From: Butyrivibrio sp. NC3005
GTDB lineage: Bacteria > Bacillota > Clostridia > Lachnospirales > Lachnospiraceae
Assembly (NCBI RefSeq): GCF_000424545.1
Contig: NZ_KE384209.1
Location: 3,149-67,148 of the forward strand
DNA length: 64,000 nt
Reading direction: 5' to 3'
The notes below the pieces were generated by a model that was not told the origin of the DNA, did no database searches, and saw nothing but the letters and a program-made list of their open reading frames with translations. Position numbers and translations under genes: made by a program. Positions 53,695-62,026 of the stretch are shown one piece after another (the first letter of the stretch is position 1; every line of letters begins with the position of its first letter).

Positions 53695-53980
53695 TGACTT
53701 CTTGTCACTTACATTCAGAAACTCGCATTTACTGCGAGTTTCGTGAGAACAAAAGTCAAGCGGCAAACTGGTCCAAGGCGAAGCCTTTTTAAATGGCCAG
53801 TTTGCGTAGTTTTTGGAACGTAGTGACAAAAAACTATGACTTCTTGTCACTTACATTCAGAAACTCGCATTTACTGCGAGTTTCGTGAGAACAAAAGTCA
53901 AGTGGCAAACTGGTCCAAGGCGAAGCCTTTTCAAATGGCCAGTTTGCGTAGTTTTTGGAACGTAGTGACAAAAGTCATAG
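53695..53980 (+). repeat. Two tandem copies of 142-bp structured repeat B
   Basis: Copies start at TGACTTCTTGTCA 53695 and 53837, a 142-bp period. Each contains the GAAACTCGCA/TGCGAGTTTC hairpin and the GCAAACTGG/CCAGTTTGC hairpin. They mirror the pair at 12427-12724 with few differences (for example AACGTAGTGAC here and AACGCAGTGAC there). No spacer-like unique sequence lies between the copies. Confidence 0.9.
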
Positions 53981-53986
53981 CTAGAG

Positions 53987-54091
53987 TTGACAATCTTTTT
54001 TTTAGATTTTAAAATGAACATGTTCAGTTTATAAATGGGTGCTTATGTTATGTATACAGCTTACATGTTGTAAGTTTTTACCGACATGTAA
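53987..54091 (+). promoter_or_regulatory. Promoter and palindromic operators of the TetR-family gene
   Basis: TTGACA (53987-53992) and TAAAAT (54010-54015) are 17 bases apart, a very good sigma-A promoter starting 6 bp after repeat B. TGAACATGTTCA, a perfect 12-bp palindrome, begins on the last base of the minus-10 (54015-54026). Further down, TTACATGT (54061-54068) and ACATGTAA (54084-54091) are exact inverted arms. Both fit autoregulation by the encoded TetR protein. Confidence 0.6.
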
Positions 54092-54113
54092 TGTTAATCA
54101 AACGGGAGGGTGT

Positions 54114-54671
54114 ATGCCAAAGATTATTATGCATATTCAGGAGCAGATACTGATTCAGGCTGAGAAGATAATTGATGAAAAGGGTTCAGGAGAGCTTACG
54201 ATTAGAAGCGTTGCTAAAAGCTGCGGAGTAGCTGTCGGGACTATTTATAATTATTATTCGAGTAAAGATGCATTAGTTGCAGGAGTAATTATAAGAAGAT
54301 GGGACAAGTCCAAAAATAAGATAGATTATAGTATCGATGCAGCATGTTCTTTTGAGGAGGGAGTCAGGAGCATATTTATAATTCTTAATGAGTTTACTCT
54401 TGGCAATAGGAATATATGGCTTGAAACAACGTCATCTAAGCAGAGTTCTGATTATTACCACAAATATCACACGAAGCTTTCTAATGAACTTGCTTTTTTT
54501 ATAAGTCGGTTATTAAATCGTTTTCCAAAAGAAAAAGAGAATATGCTAAAAATTGGTGATATCGAGAAGACAATTTGTTTTATATCAGAGAATATATTGC
54601 TATGCGTAGGGAATACTAAGATGGATATCGATATTCTTATTAATCTTATTTCTAAAAAATATTTATTATAA
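54114..54671 (+). CDS. TetR-family transcriptional regulator
   Basis: A 185-residue regulator with the TetR helix-turn-helix at the N terminus (about 5-50: ELTIRSVAKSCGVAVGTIYNYYSSKDALV) and an all-helical ligand domain. ATG 54114 is chosen because GGGAGGG lies at 54104-54110; the frame runs open 25 codons further upstream through the operator region. It probably controls itself and the reductase/membrane-protein pair that follows in the same direction, which starts 95 bp later. Confidence 0.87.
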   Translation: MPKIIMHIQEQILIQAEKIIDEKGSGELTIRSVAKSCGVAVGTIYNYYSSKDALVAGVIIRRWDKSKNKIDYSIDAACSFEEGVRSIFIILNEFTLGNRNIWLETTSSKQSSDYYHKYHTKLSNELAFFISRLLNRFPKEKENMLKIGDIEKTICFISENILLCVGNTKMDIDILINLISKKYLL

Positions 54672-54766
54672 TTGCGTCTGATTATAATTGTGAAAGTATT
54701 ACTGTACGAGCATTATTGTACGAACAAGAAAATGCTGACAAGTTTTTATGGGAGGGTGCATACACA

Positions 54767-55621
54767 GTGAAAATATTATTGGCAGGTCCTTTTGGACACT
54801 TAGGACAGGAAATATTGAAAAGACTAATTGCTGACGGGCATGAAGTGGTAGGTCTTGGAAGAAACTCTAATAAAGAGATGGAAGAGTTTGACAATTTTAC
54901 TTTTGTTAAAGCTAACCTTATGGATTCTGATTCTATAAAAGGATGCTGCAAAGGTTGCGACATGGTTATTTCAACGGTCGGTCTTACTAAAGCCTCTGCA
55001 GTTGTAAATGCATACGATGTTGATTATAAAGGCAACATGAATCTTTTAAAAGAGGCTAAGGAGAGTAATGTGAAGAAATTTATCTTCATATCAGTTGTAC
55101 ATGCAGATGAGCATAAGGAAATACCACTGCTTGATGCTAAGGCAAGGTTCGAGAAAGAGCTTATGGCATCCGGAATAGATTATCTTATCTATCGTCCATC
55201 TGGTTATTTCTATGACATAGTACATGTATTAAAGCCTATGGTAGAAAAAGGTGTTATTACACTATTAGGGAAAAAATCCGGAGTCTGCAATGTGATAGAT
55301 ACAAGGGATCTTGCGCAGTACATTGTCGAAAACCTTGATTTTAATGAAAGTAAAATAATATCAATAGGCGGCAAAGAAATCTATGATTATGATGAAATAG
55401 CAAAGATGTGTTTTGACGCAGCTAAAAAGCCATGTGTCGTTAAGAAAGCACCAAGGTTTCTGTTCGATATACTTATTTTGATAAATGATATAAAAAAAAC
55501 TGGAAAGGCAGATATCATAAGGTTTAGTAAGTTCACGTTAACTGCTGATCTTGTGGGCGAGCAGAAAGTTGGAAGTCATAGCTTTAAAGAATATATAGAG
55601 GAGGAGTTTTCTTTAACATGA
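54767..55621 (+). CDS. NAD(P)-binding atypical short-chain dehydrogenase (NmrA-like)
   Basis: A 284-residue protein with the Rossmann motif GPFGHLGQEIL (near 7-17), VISTVG (near 74) and a KARFEKELMASGIDYLIYRPSGYF block typical of extended or atypical SDR and NmrA-like proteins. The classical Tyr-x-x-x-Lys is absent, so it may be a redox sensor rather than a dehydrogenase. The start is GTG 54767 with GGAGGG 10 bases upstream. Its stop overlaps the start of the next gene (ATGA). Expression is probably under the TetR regulator upstream. Confidence 0.75.
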   Translation: MKILLAGPFGHLGQEILKRLIADGHEVVGLGRNSNKEMEEFDNFTFVKANLMDSDSIKGCCKGCDMVISTVGLTKASAVVNAYDVDYKGNMNLLKEAKESNVKKFIFISVVHADEHKEIPLLDAKARFEKELMASGIDYLIYRPSGYFYDIVHVLKPMVEKGVITLLGKKSGVCNVIDTRDLAQYIVENLDFNESKIISIGGKEIYDYDEIAKMCFDAAKKPCVVKKAPRFLFDILILINDIKKTGKADIIRFSKFTLTADLVGEQKVGSHSFKEYIEEEFSLT

Positions 55622-56412
55622 GTATTAGTGAACTTGGTATTATTTTTGTTGTAGCACTTGTGTGCAGTTGTTGCGGATTTTACAAATATGTCTGGTTTAT
55701 GTCGATTGGATACGGTCTTGCAGTTGCAGGAATAGGGGTATCTTTACTTTTTATGTTTGGAAAAAGCCTAACGATAGGGACACTATTACTATGTATGGTC
55801 ATGATTATGTATGGAACAAGGCTTTCTTCTTTTCTTTTTGTAAGAGAGATGAGGAATAAAGCCTATCAAAAAGTACTTGCTAAGGTTTCAAAAAGTGATA
55901 AAAAGATGCCTTTTTTGGTAAAACTTATTCTTTGGTTTTTGTTATGTGGTATGTATGTTCTACAAACTATATGTGTATATAGTAGGTTCGCCCATAAAGT
56001 CGAAGATAGCATGATTGTGTATATCTCAGCATTTATTTCACTAACAGGCATAGTAATTGAATCACTAGCTGATTTAGAAAAATCTAATCAGAAAAAACTA
56101 AGAAAAGATATGGTTGCAACTAAGGGATTGTATAAATATGTCAGATGTCCTAATTACAATGGGGAAATCATATTTTGGACCGGAATATTTTTAAGCGGAA
56201 TAGGTGCTATTCATGGATATGTAGAATGGACTATGGCTTTTATTGGTTATGTACTGATTCTGTATGTTATGTTCGATGGTGCAAAGCGTCTGGAAAAACG
56301 TCAGAAAGAAAACTACGGTGAATTAGAAGAGTATTGGGATTATGTGGATTCTACTCCTATTTTATTTCCTTTTGTACCAATCTATCATTTGAGCAAAACT
56401 GCAAGAAGATAA
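55618..56412 (+). CDS. DUF1295/steroid 5-alpha-reductase-like membrane protein
   Basis: A 264-residue membrane protein with about seven helices. The C-terminal block GLYKYVRCPNYNGEIIFWTGIFL, then RLEKRQKENYGELEEYW, is the signature of the DUF1295 and isoprenylcysteine methyltransferase/5-alpha-reductase group, which binds a nucleotide cofactor at this end. It overlaps the reductase gene by 4 bases, so the two probably act in one step, perhaps reduction of a lipid. The substrate is unknown. Confidence 0.78.
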   Translation: MSISELGIIFVVALVCSCCGFYKYVWFMSIGYGLAVAGIGVSLLFMFGKSLTIGTLLLCMVMIMYGTRLSSFLFVREMRNKAYQKVLAKVSKSDKKMPFLVKLILWFLLCGMYVLQTICVYSRFAHKVEDSMIVYISAFISLTGIVIESLADLEKSNQKKLRKDMVATKGLYKYVRCPNYNGEIIFWTGIFLSGIGAIHGYVEWTMAFIGYVLILYVMFDGAKRLEKRQKENYGELEEYWDYVDSTPILFPFVPIYHLSKTARR

Positions 56413-56459
56413 GAAGTCAGTATTTTGTATAGCTTAATGCATAAAGTATGAGGGATAGG

Positions 56460-56484
56460 CGTTATAGTATTAAAGAGTATAACG
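56460..56484. promoter_or_regulatory. Inverted repeat before the small membrane-protein gene
   Basis: CGTTATA (56460-56466) and TATAACG (56478-56484) are exact arms separated by 11 bases, 16 bp before the start codon and next to the GGAGG at 56488-56492. A candidate operator; regulator unknown. Confidence 0.4.
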
Positions 56485-56500
56485 TCTGGAGGAATTAATC

Positions 56501-57001
56501 ATGGAAAAAAGTATTGTTGATGGGTATGAAGACTTTACGCTTAGTCTTGCTATAGTGGATGCTATTCCGGTTATGCTATTTAGTTTATGCTGTATATGCA
56601 TGGGAATAAAGATTGATAATAGTGTATTCTCTATAGGAGCATTTCTTACAATAACAGGAGGATTGTGTAAAGTTATGTGGAAGTTTTTACTGGCTACCAA
56701 AAAGAGAGATTATCATTTTCTTAATAGACCTCTTTTTATAGTATTCATGCCAATAGGGATGATTATTGTATGTATTGAAGTTTTTATATATTTTAGATTA
56801 TATGGCTTTGATAAGCTTTACATGTTTCCGACTTGTATTTTTCTTACATCAGGAATTCTTGGACTTGTCGCTATGACTCTATTTTTTAAATTTCATAATA
56901 AAAGCGATGTTAGAAATAACTGGATTGAACAATTTACGAATATATTTGCTCAATTTATGTTCTTGATAGTGGCTGTAATCATTTTATTAGACAACAGATA
57001 A
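56501..57001 (+). CDS. Small membrane protein of unknown function
   Basis: A 166-residue protein with four or five predicted membrane helices (about 18-37, 43-65, 75-97, 107-127 and 145-163). I do not recognise a family. GGAGG lies 8 bases before the ATG and the codon use looks like that of its neighbours, so it is a genuine gene. It stands alone behind an inverted repeat. Confidence 0.7.
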   Translation: MEKSIVDGYEDFTLSLAIVDAIPVMLFSLCCICMGIKIDNSVFSIGAFLTITGGLCKVMWKFLLATKKRDYHFLNRPLFIVFMPIGMIIVCIEVFIYFRLYGFDKLYMFPTCIFLTSGILGLVAMTLFFKFHNKSDVRNNWIEQFTNIFAQFMFLIVAVIILLDNR

Positions 57002-57130
57002 CGAAATAATGTATAATTGGATATGTAATAACAAATATGAATAAAGGGGAAGTTTTTGGCTTCTCTCGTTGTAGTGTAATTAAAATATTGCAGAATAAAT
57101 TTAGTTCTATGACTACTTTCTGAAGTTTAG

Positions 57131-57188
57131 AAAAATTATCAGCAAAAATCCTGATACTCGGATTAAAATTTTTCTGATGATAAGTTTT
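57131..57188 (+). other. Candidate structured leader of the PRPP synthetase gene
   Basis: AAAAATTATCA (57131-57141) pairs with TGATAAGTTTT (57178-57188) with one mismatch, and inside it AATCC (57147-57151) pairs with GGATT (57160-57164). The structure ends 50 bp before the start codon. It does not match a riboswitch class I can recognise from memory, and it may only be a chance fold in AT-rich DNA. Confidence 0.35.
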
Positions 57189-57237
57189 GGTCTGGTATAG
57201 TTATAGCAACATAGCATAAGATGGAGGTCATTTAATA

Positions 57238-58335
57238 ATGGCAGATAATCTTGGTATTATTACACTAGAATCTTTTTCAAAACAGGCAACGCGAATTAAT
57301 AATATTTTGTGTGAATGGCGAAATGCTGACAACTTTATTATTCCATCCAAATGTCCGAGATTTAGTAGCGGTGAAGGAAAATGTGTATTGGAAGAATCTG
57401 TCAGAAGCAAAGATATTTATATTCTTGTCGATATATGTAATAACTCCATTAAGTACAAAATGGATGGTGATTACAATCGCATGTCACCAGATGATCATTA
57501 TCAGGATTTAAAAAGAGTGATTATGGCATGTAATGGTAAGCCGCAGAGAATAACTGTAATAATGCCTTTTTTGTATGAGGGAAGGCAGCATAGAAAGACC
57601 TGCAGAGAATCTCTGGACTGTGCCATGATGCTCAAGGAACTTGAAAACCTTGGAGTTAATAACATTATTACCTTTGATGCACATGATCCTAGAATGCATA
57701 ATGTTCTTCCTCTAGGCGGAATAGAGATTATATCGACAGCCCTACAGTTTACTCAGGCTTTTTTGACAGAATATGAAGATGTTGAAATAAATTCAGAAAA
57801 GTTGATGTTCATAGCACCAGATGAAGGAGCTACGGAAAGAGTAGTTTTTTTTGCATCACTATTTGGTGTGAATATGGGAATGTTCTATAAAAGAAGAGAC
57901 TATGCCAATATTGTGGATGGCGTAAATCCTATCGTGGCACATGAATTCTGCGGTGGAAGTCTTGATGGAATGGATGCGATTGTGGTGGATGATATGATAG
58001 CATCGGGTGGAAGCCTTATAGATGTGTGTCGTCAGATAAAGGAGCGCGGTGCACGAAGAGTTTTTGTTTTTTCTTCGTTTGGACTTTTTTCAAGCGGATT
58101 TGACAAGATTGATAAGGCTTATGAAGAAGGTCTTTTTAATAGGATATTTACGACTAATCTTGTATATCAGAAACCTGAGTTGTTAGAAAAAGAATACTAT
58201 TTTAGTGTAAATATGAATAGGTATATAGCTGCCATTATCGATACCTTGAATAAGAATCAGTCTATGCAGCAACTAAGTAAACCTGAAAAGAGAATAAGAG
58301 AGACAATTGCAAGATTCAAAGGGAGCTCACTATGA
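57238..58335 (+). CDS. Ribose-phosphate pyrophosphokinase-like protein (divergent Prs)
   Basis: A 365-residue member of the PRPP synthetase/phosphoribosyltransferase group. A Prs-like core is seen: VIMPFLYEGRQHRK (near 108-121), FDAHDPRMHN (near 146), a phosphate-binding DEGATERV (near 200) and the PRPP loop VVDDMIASGGSLID (near 249-262). It is longer and more divergent than ordinary Prs of about 315 residues. GGAGG lies 10 bases before the ATG. It overlaps the following membrane-protein gene by 4 bases. It may make PRPP or pyrophosphorylate another sugar phosphate; loss of the canonical flexible loop cannot be judged by eye. Confidence 0.75.
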   Translation: MADNLGIITLESFSKQATRINNILCEWRNADNFIIPSKCPRFSSGEGKCVLEESVRSKDIYILVDICNNSIKYKMDGDYNRMSPDDHYQDLKRVIMACNGKPQRITVIMPFLYEGRQHRKTCRESLDCAMMLKELENLGVNNIITFDAHDPRMHNVLPLGGIEIISTALQFTQAFLTEYEDVEINSEKLMFIAPDEGATERVVFFASLFGVNMGMFYKRRDYANIVDGVNPIVAHEFCGGSLDGMDAIVVDDMIASGGSLIDVCRQIKERGARRVFVFSSFGLFSSGFDKIDKAYEEGLFNRIFTTNLVYQKPELLEKEYYFSVNMNRYIAAIIDTLNKNQSMQQLSKPEKRIRETIARFKGSSL

Positions 58336-59615
58336 AAAAAGAATCTGTAACAGTAGCACTAGCGTATGTTGGAGTTATAGTCGGAGCAGGTTTGTCTTCT
58401 GGACAGGATTTGCTTCAGTATTTTATAAGCTTTGGTAAAATAGGAATTTTTGGAGCGTTTCTTCTAGGTGTGCTCAATGTTTTGTTTGGCCGGATCATTA
58501 TAACGTTGGGGTCATATTATCAGTCTTCGAGCCACAAGGAAGTCTTTGAACAGATTACTACACCTATTTTAAACAAGATAATCGACTTTACTTTGATAAT
58601 CTCTAGCTTCGTCATGGGATTTGTCATGATAGCAGGTGCTGGTGCCAATGTTAAACAGCAGTTTGGCATTTGGTCATGGCTTGGTGCGCTAATTTGCTCA
58701 GCTCTAATAATCTTCGTCTCATTCCTTGATTTTGAAAAAATAACAAATATTCTTGGTATATTCACACCTATCATAATCGTTATTATTCTTGGCCTTATGC
58801 TTTTTTCTCTTGTTACAAAGCCTCTTGATTTTGCACTTCTTGATGTTGAGGCAAGGACTATTAAGCCTGCGCTTCCTAATGTGTGGCTATCTGTAATTAA
58901 TTATTTTTCCCTTTGTGTATTAACTGGCGTTTCTATGGCATTTGTACTGGGCGGTTCTATAGTTAGAATCGGCGTAGCGGAAAAGGGTGGAACACTTGGT
59001 GGTGTCCTTATAGGAATTGTGGTATTTTGTGCTACGATTACTCTTTTTACAAATATTGACGTGGCTTCTTCTGCAGAAATTCCAATGCTGATGATAATCA
59101 ATCAGATTAGCCCAGCTCTTGCGTTTATCTATGCGGTAGTTATTTTCGCACTGATATTTAATACAGCGTTTAGCCTTTTCTACGGACTTGCTAAGAGATT
59201 TGCAGGTTCTGACAAGAAAAAACTTCAGAAATACATGATTATTATCGTAGGCGCCGGATATATATGTAGCTTCGGAGGATTTAAGAATCTTGTGGCATAT
59301 ATGTATCCAGTGCTTGGATATATGGGAGTTGTCCTTCTAATAGTACTGTTATTGGCATGGTATAGAGAAAAAGGTAGTATAAATAAAGAAAAGCATATCC
59401 GCAGAAAGATGATATGGCTTCATTTAAAAAAGCACGCTAAAGGCGTTCCATATACCAAAAAAGATCAGGAACAGTTCGAAAAGTTAAGTAAGCAGTCGGT
59501 TGCAGATACCAAGGAACTGCAGAGCGATGTCAAAGACTATGTGCATGACATTATTAATAGCCCTATTGACGAGAAAGAGTTTGCAAAAAAGGAACTTAAG
59601 ATTGATAAGAAGTAA
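58332..59615 (+). CDS. YkvI-like membrane transporter
   Basis: A 427-residue membrane protein with about ten helices (residues 1-335) opening VALAYVGVIVGAGLSSGQDLLQYF, the pattern of the YkvI family, distant relatives of APC-type amino acid transporters. A charged cytoplasmic tail of about 80 residues follows (KKHAKGVPYTKKDQEQFEKL and onwards). It overlaps the PRPP synthetase-like gene (ATGA), so the two are co-translated. The substrate is unknown. Confidence 0.78.
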   Translation: MKKESVTVALAYVGVIVGAGLSSGQDLLQYFISFGKIGIFGAFLLGVLNVLFGRIIITLGSYYQSSSHKEVFEQITTPILNKIIDFTLIISSFVMGFVMIAGAGANVKQQFGIWSWLGALICSALIIFVSFLDFEKITNILGIFTPIIIVIILGLMLFSLVTKPLDFALLDVEARTIKPALPNVWLSVINYFSLCVLTGVSMAFVLGGSIVRIGVAEKGGTLGGVLIGIVVFCATITLFTNIDVASSAEIPMLMIINQISPALAFIYAVVIFALIFNTAFSLFYGLAKRFAGSDKKKLQKYMIIIVGAGYICSFGGFKNLVAYMYPVLGYMGVVLLIVLLLAWYREKGSINKEKHIRRKMIWLHLKKHAKGVPYTKKDQEQFEKLSKQSVADTKELQSDVKDYVHDIINSPIDEKEFAKKELKIDKK

Positions 59616-59706
59616 TGTAGGGTCTTGATATAACCTGTTTTACTGTTTGATTTCATTGCAGACATAATTTTCTGTTTGCAGGAATATTAGGGAGTCATTA
59701 TCTGAT

Positions 59707-61905
59707 ATGAGAAAAAAGTGCAGAAAGATAATAGTATTAATGCTACTAGGATGCAGTATTTTTCTTTTTAGAGATTCTATTTGTGAATCAAAAAAAAGTG
59801 CCGCAGCACTACAGGAACAAAGGTCTATTACTGTTGGCGTGCCTATAGATAGGTGTCCTGTTTTCTATATCGATGATTCTAATAAAATCGTTGGGATTGG
59901 TGCCGAGCTTATGAAAGCTGCCGCCTTAGAGGCGGGACTTGAGGTGTCGTTCAAAAGCCTTGATGGACTTACTCTCAAAGAGGCACTTGATAGTGAAGAA
60001 TATGATGTAGTAATGCCTTTTGGAAGTGCTATTATAAGCGCATCTGGTAAAAAAAGCATAGTTACTGCCAATTTTATGCAGACTCCTTTTACTCTTGTTA
60101 CTGATGGAGAAAAGGAGCTTTCTTCGCTTAACAACCTGCGCGTTGGAATGCTTAAATCTCTTGGAGGAGCAGCGGAAACTGTTCATGAGCTTTATCCGGG
60201 GATGGAAATTATACTATATGATTCAATGGCTGATAGTGTGAAGGCTCTTAGAAATAATAAAGTGGATTGCCTATTGCATAATTCCTATGTCTGGAGCTAC
60301 GTGCTGCAAAAGCCTTCTTATCATAATCTTGTTGTGCAACCTGCGCTTATGTTCTCTATGGATTTCATGGCAGGCGCAATAGATAATTCTGATAATAGAG
60401 TTCTTATCGACAAGCTTAATAAAGGTATATCTACTCTTAATGAGAATTATATTCAGTCAGTTACGCTGGATTATACATCCAGAAAACTTTACAGATACGA
60501 TTTGGAAGACTATATCTACGAATACGGAATTATCGCATTTCTTGTTGTTGTCCTGATTGTATCTATCTTAGTAATAGCAAGAGAGAAAATCAAGAAGGAA
60601 AAGAGACATCAAGAAGAAAAGCTTAATAATCTTATAAACACTGATTCGCTTACAGGTGTTCTTAGCATGGATGGTTTCCGTAAAAAAGCTGAAGAACTTA
60701 TCAGAAATCATCCGGAAATCCCATATATGATTTCTTTTAACAATATCAATAACTTTAAATTTATCAATGATAGTTTTGGATGGGAATGGGGAGATGAACT
60801 CCTTAAATTTTGGACATCCAAGTCTTTAGCATCTCTTTCAGAATATGAAGTAATGGGTAGAATAACCGGTGATAGATTCGCTGTTTTGAGAAAAATCGGT
60901 GGTGATGAAGACATGAATAGTGATAACGAGGAAATAATTACACCTATTAGAAATTTTTTCATAGACAGAGGAAAAGAGTATCAGATTCAGATTTGCAGTG
61001 GCGTGTATGTACTTACACCTGAAGATTATAAGAATATTGATATTGATCGAATGCTCGATTTTGCAAGAGTAGCTGAGAAAAAAGTTAAAGCCACAAGGAA
61101 AGACGGATTTTCTTTCTATAATCCTGAGCAATGGGAAAAGGGAAAAAATGTAGTTGAAATTTGTAATCATCTGCCGGTTGCACTAAAATCAGGTGAAATA
61201 CAGGTGTGGTACCAACCTCAGATTGATTATTCTAAAGGAAAAATAGTAGGCGCAGAAGCTCTGTGCAGATGGAATCATTATAAACTGGGATTTATCTCTC
61301 CGGCTAAGTTTATTCCACTACTTGAAGAAGCTGGAATTGTAGTCGATTTGGACTCTTATGTCTGGGAACAGGTATGCAAGGATTTGCAGAAGTGGAATGA
61401 ACAAGGAGACCATAGATATGTATCTGTGAACCTCTCTAGATTGGATATCAGAGAAGGATGGGATATCGCTGACCATTTTAATACACTTGTAAAAAAATAT
61501 GATGTTGCAACAGACCAGCTCAGAATCGAAATAACAGAGTCCGCTTTTGCAGATAATCCCAAGATGCTGATAGATAGCATTATCAAACTCAGAAAGTATG
61601 GCTTCAGAGTTGAAATAGATGACTTTGGAAGCGGTTATTCGTCACTTCATATGTTAAAGGAAGTCCCAGTTGATTGCATCAAGCTAGATCTCCACTTTTT
61701 GTCAGGAACAGGCAATATGGAAAAAGGCAATACAATCATTAGGTATGTAATCCAGATGATTAAAGCACTTGGAATGGACCTTATCGCTGAAGGTGTCGAG
61801 ACCAGTGAACAGGCTAATTTTTTAGAGAATAAGGGATGCTCTGAAATGCAGGGGTATTTCTTCTATAAACCGATGACTAGGAATGAGTTTGAGGTGTTGT
61901 TTTAG
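59707..61905 (+). CDS. Periplasmic-sensor c-di-GMP phosphodiesterase (SBP_bac_3-GGDEF-EAL)
   Basis: A 732-residue membrane signalling protein. A signal helix (about 8-24) leads to an extracytoplasmic solute-binding domain of type 3 (about 35-265). A TM helix (about 272-292, IIAFLVVVLIVSILVI) and a GGDEF domain (about 312-460) follow. The GGDEF active site has become ITGDRF, so no cyclase activity is expected. The EAL domain (about 485-732) has EALCRW, EITES, DDFGSGYSSL and AEGVET, all intact, so it should hydrolyse c-di-GMP. An amino-acid-like ligand probably controls it. The start has GGGAG 12 bases away, a little long. Confidence 0.88.
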   Translation: MRKKCRKIIVLMLLGCSIFLFRDSICESKKSAAALQEQRSITVGVPIDRCPVFYIDDSNKIVGIGAELMKAAALEAGLEVSFKSLDGLTLKEALDSEEYDVVMPFGSAIISASGKKSIVTANFMQTPFTLVTDGEKELSSLNNLRVGMLKSLGGAAETVHELYPGMEIILYDSMADSVKALRNNKVDCLLHNSYVWSYVLQKPSYHNLVVQPALMFSMDFMAGAIDNSDNRVLIDKLNKGISTLNENYIQSVTLDYTSRKLYRYDLEDYIYEYGIIAFLVVVLIVSILVIAREKIKKEKRHQEEKLNNLINTDSLTGVLSMDGFRKKAEELIRNHPEIPYMISFNNINNFKFINDSFGWEWGDELLKFWTSKSLASLSEYEVMGRITGDRFAVLRKIGGDEDMNSDNEEIITPIRNFFIDRGKEYQIQICSGVYVLTPEDYKNIDIDRMLDFARVAEKKVKATRKDGFSFYNPEQWEKGKNVVEICNHLPVALKSGEIQVWYQPQIDYSKGKIVGAEALCRWNHYKLGFISPAKFIPLLEEAGIVVDLDSYVWEQVCKDLQKWNEQGDHRYVSVNLSRLDIREGWDIADHFNTLVKKYDVATDQLRIEITESAFADNPKMLIDSIIKLRKYGFRVEIDDFGSGYSSLHMLKEVPVDCIKLDLHFLSGTGNMEKGNTIIRYVIQMIKALGMDLIAEGVETSEQANFLENKGCSEMQGYFFYKPMTRNEFEVLF

Positions 61906-61922
61906 GGGAGAAGAGTGAAGAA

Positions 61923-61949
61923 TTGAGTGTTTTTGCAGTATAATATAAT
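61923..61949 (+). promoter_or_regulatory. Weak candidate promoter of cas9
   Basis: TTGAGT (61923-61928) and TATAAT (61944-61949) are 15 bases apart; another TATAAT lies at 61939-61944. The 77 bp between here and the cas9 start show no repeat-like hairpin that would mark a tracrRNA. Confidence 0.35.
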
Positions 61950-62026
61950 TGTTGTTTCGTGAAAATAAACTTAAGTATTTATGAACTGATGTTTAATCAT
62001 ATTTGTGTTGGATGGAGAGGTGTTTT

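Noticed and set aside
53695-53980. Tandem repeats resembling a CRISPR array
   Set aside because: The unit is 142 bp with only two copies, and there is no unique spacer; it is an intergenic structured repeat.
12413-53980. The 41-kb segment as an integrative element or transposon
   Set aside because: No integrase, recombinase, relaxase or transposase gene and no clear target duplication. The genes inside look like ordinary chromosomal neighbours in base use.
59628-59680. Degenerate copy of repeat A (CTGTTTTACTGTTTG and TGCAGACA)
   Set aside because: Only about 15 to 20 matching bases without the hairpin core; could be a relic but cannot be told from chance.
61906-62026. tracrRNA in the gap before cas9
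   Set aside because: No repeat sequence is available for an anti-repeat match, and no terminator-like hairpin series is present.
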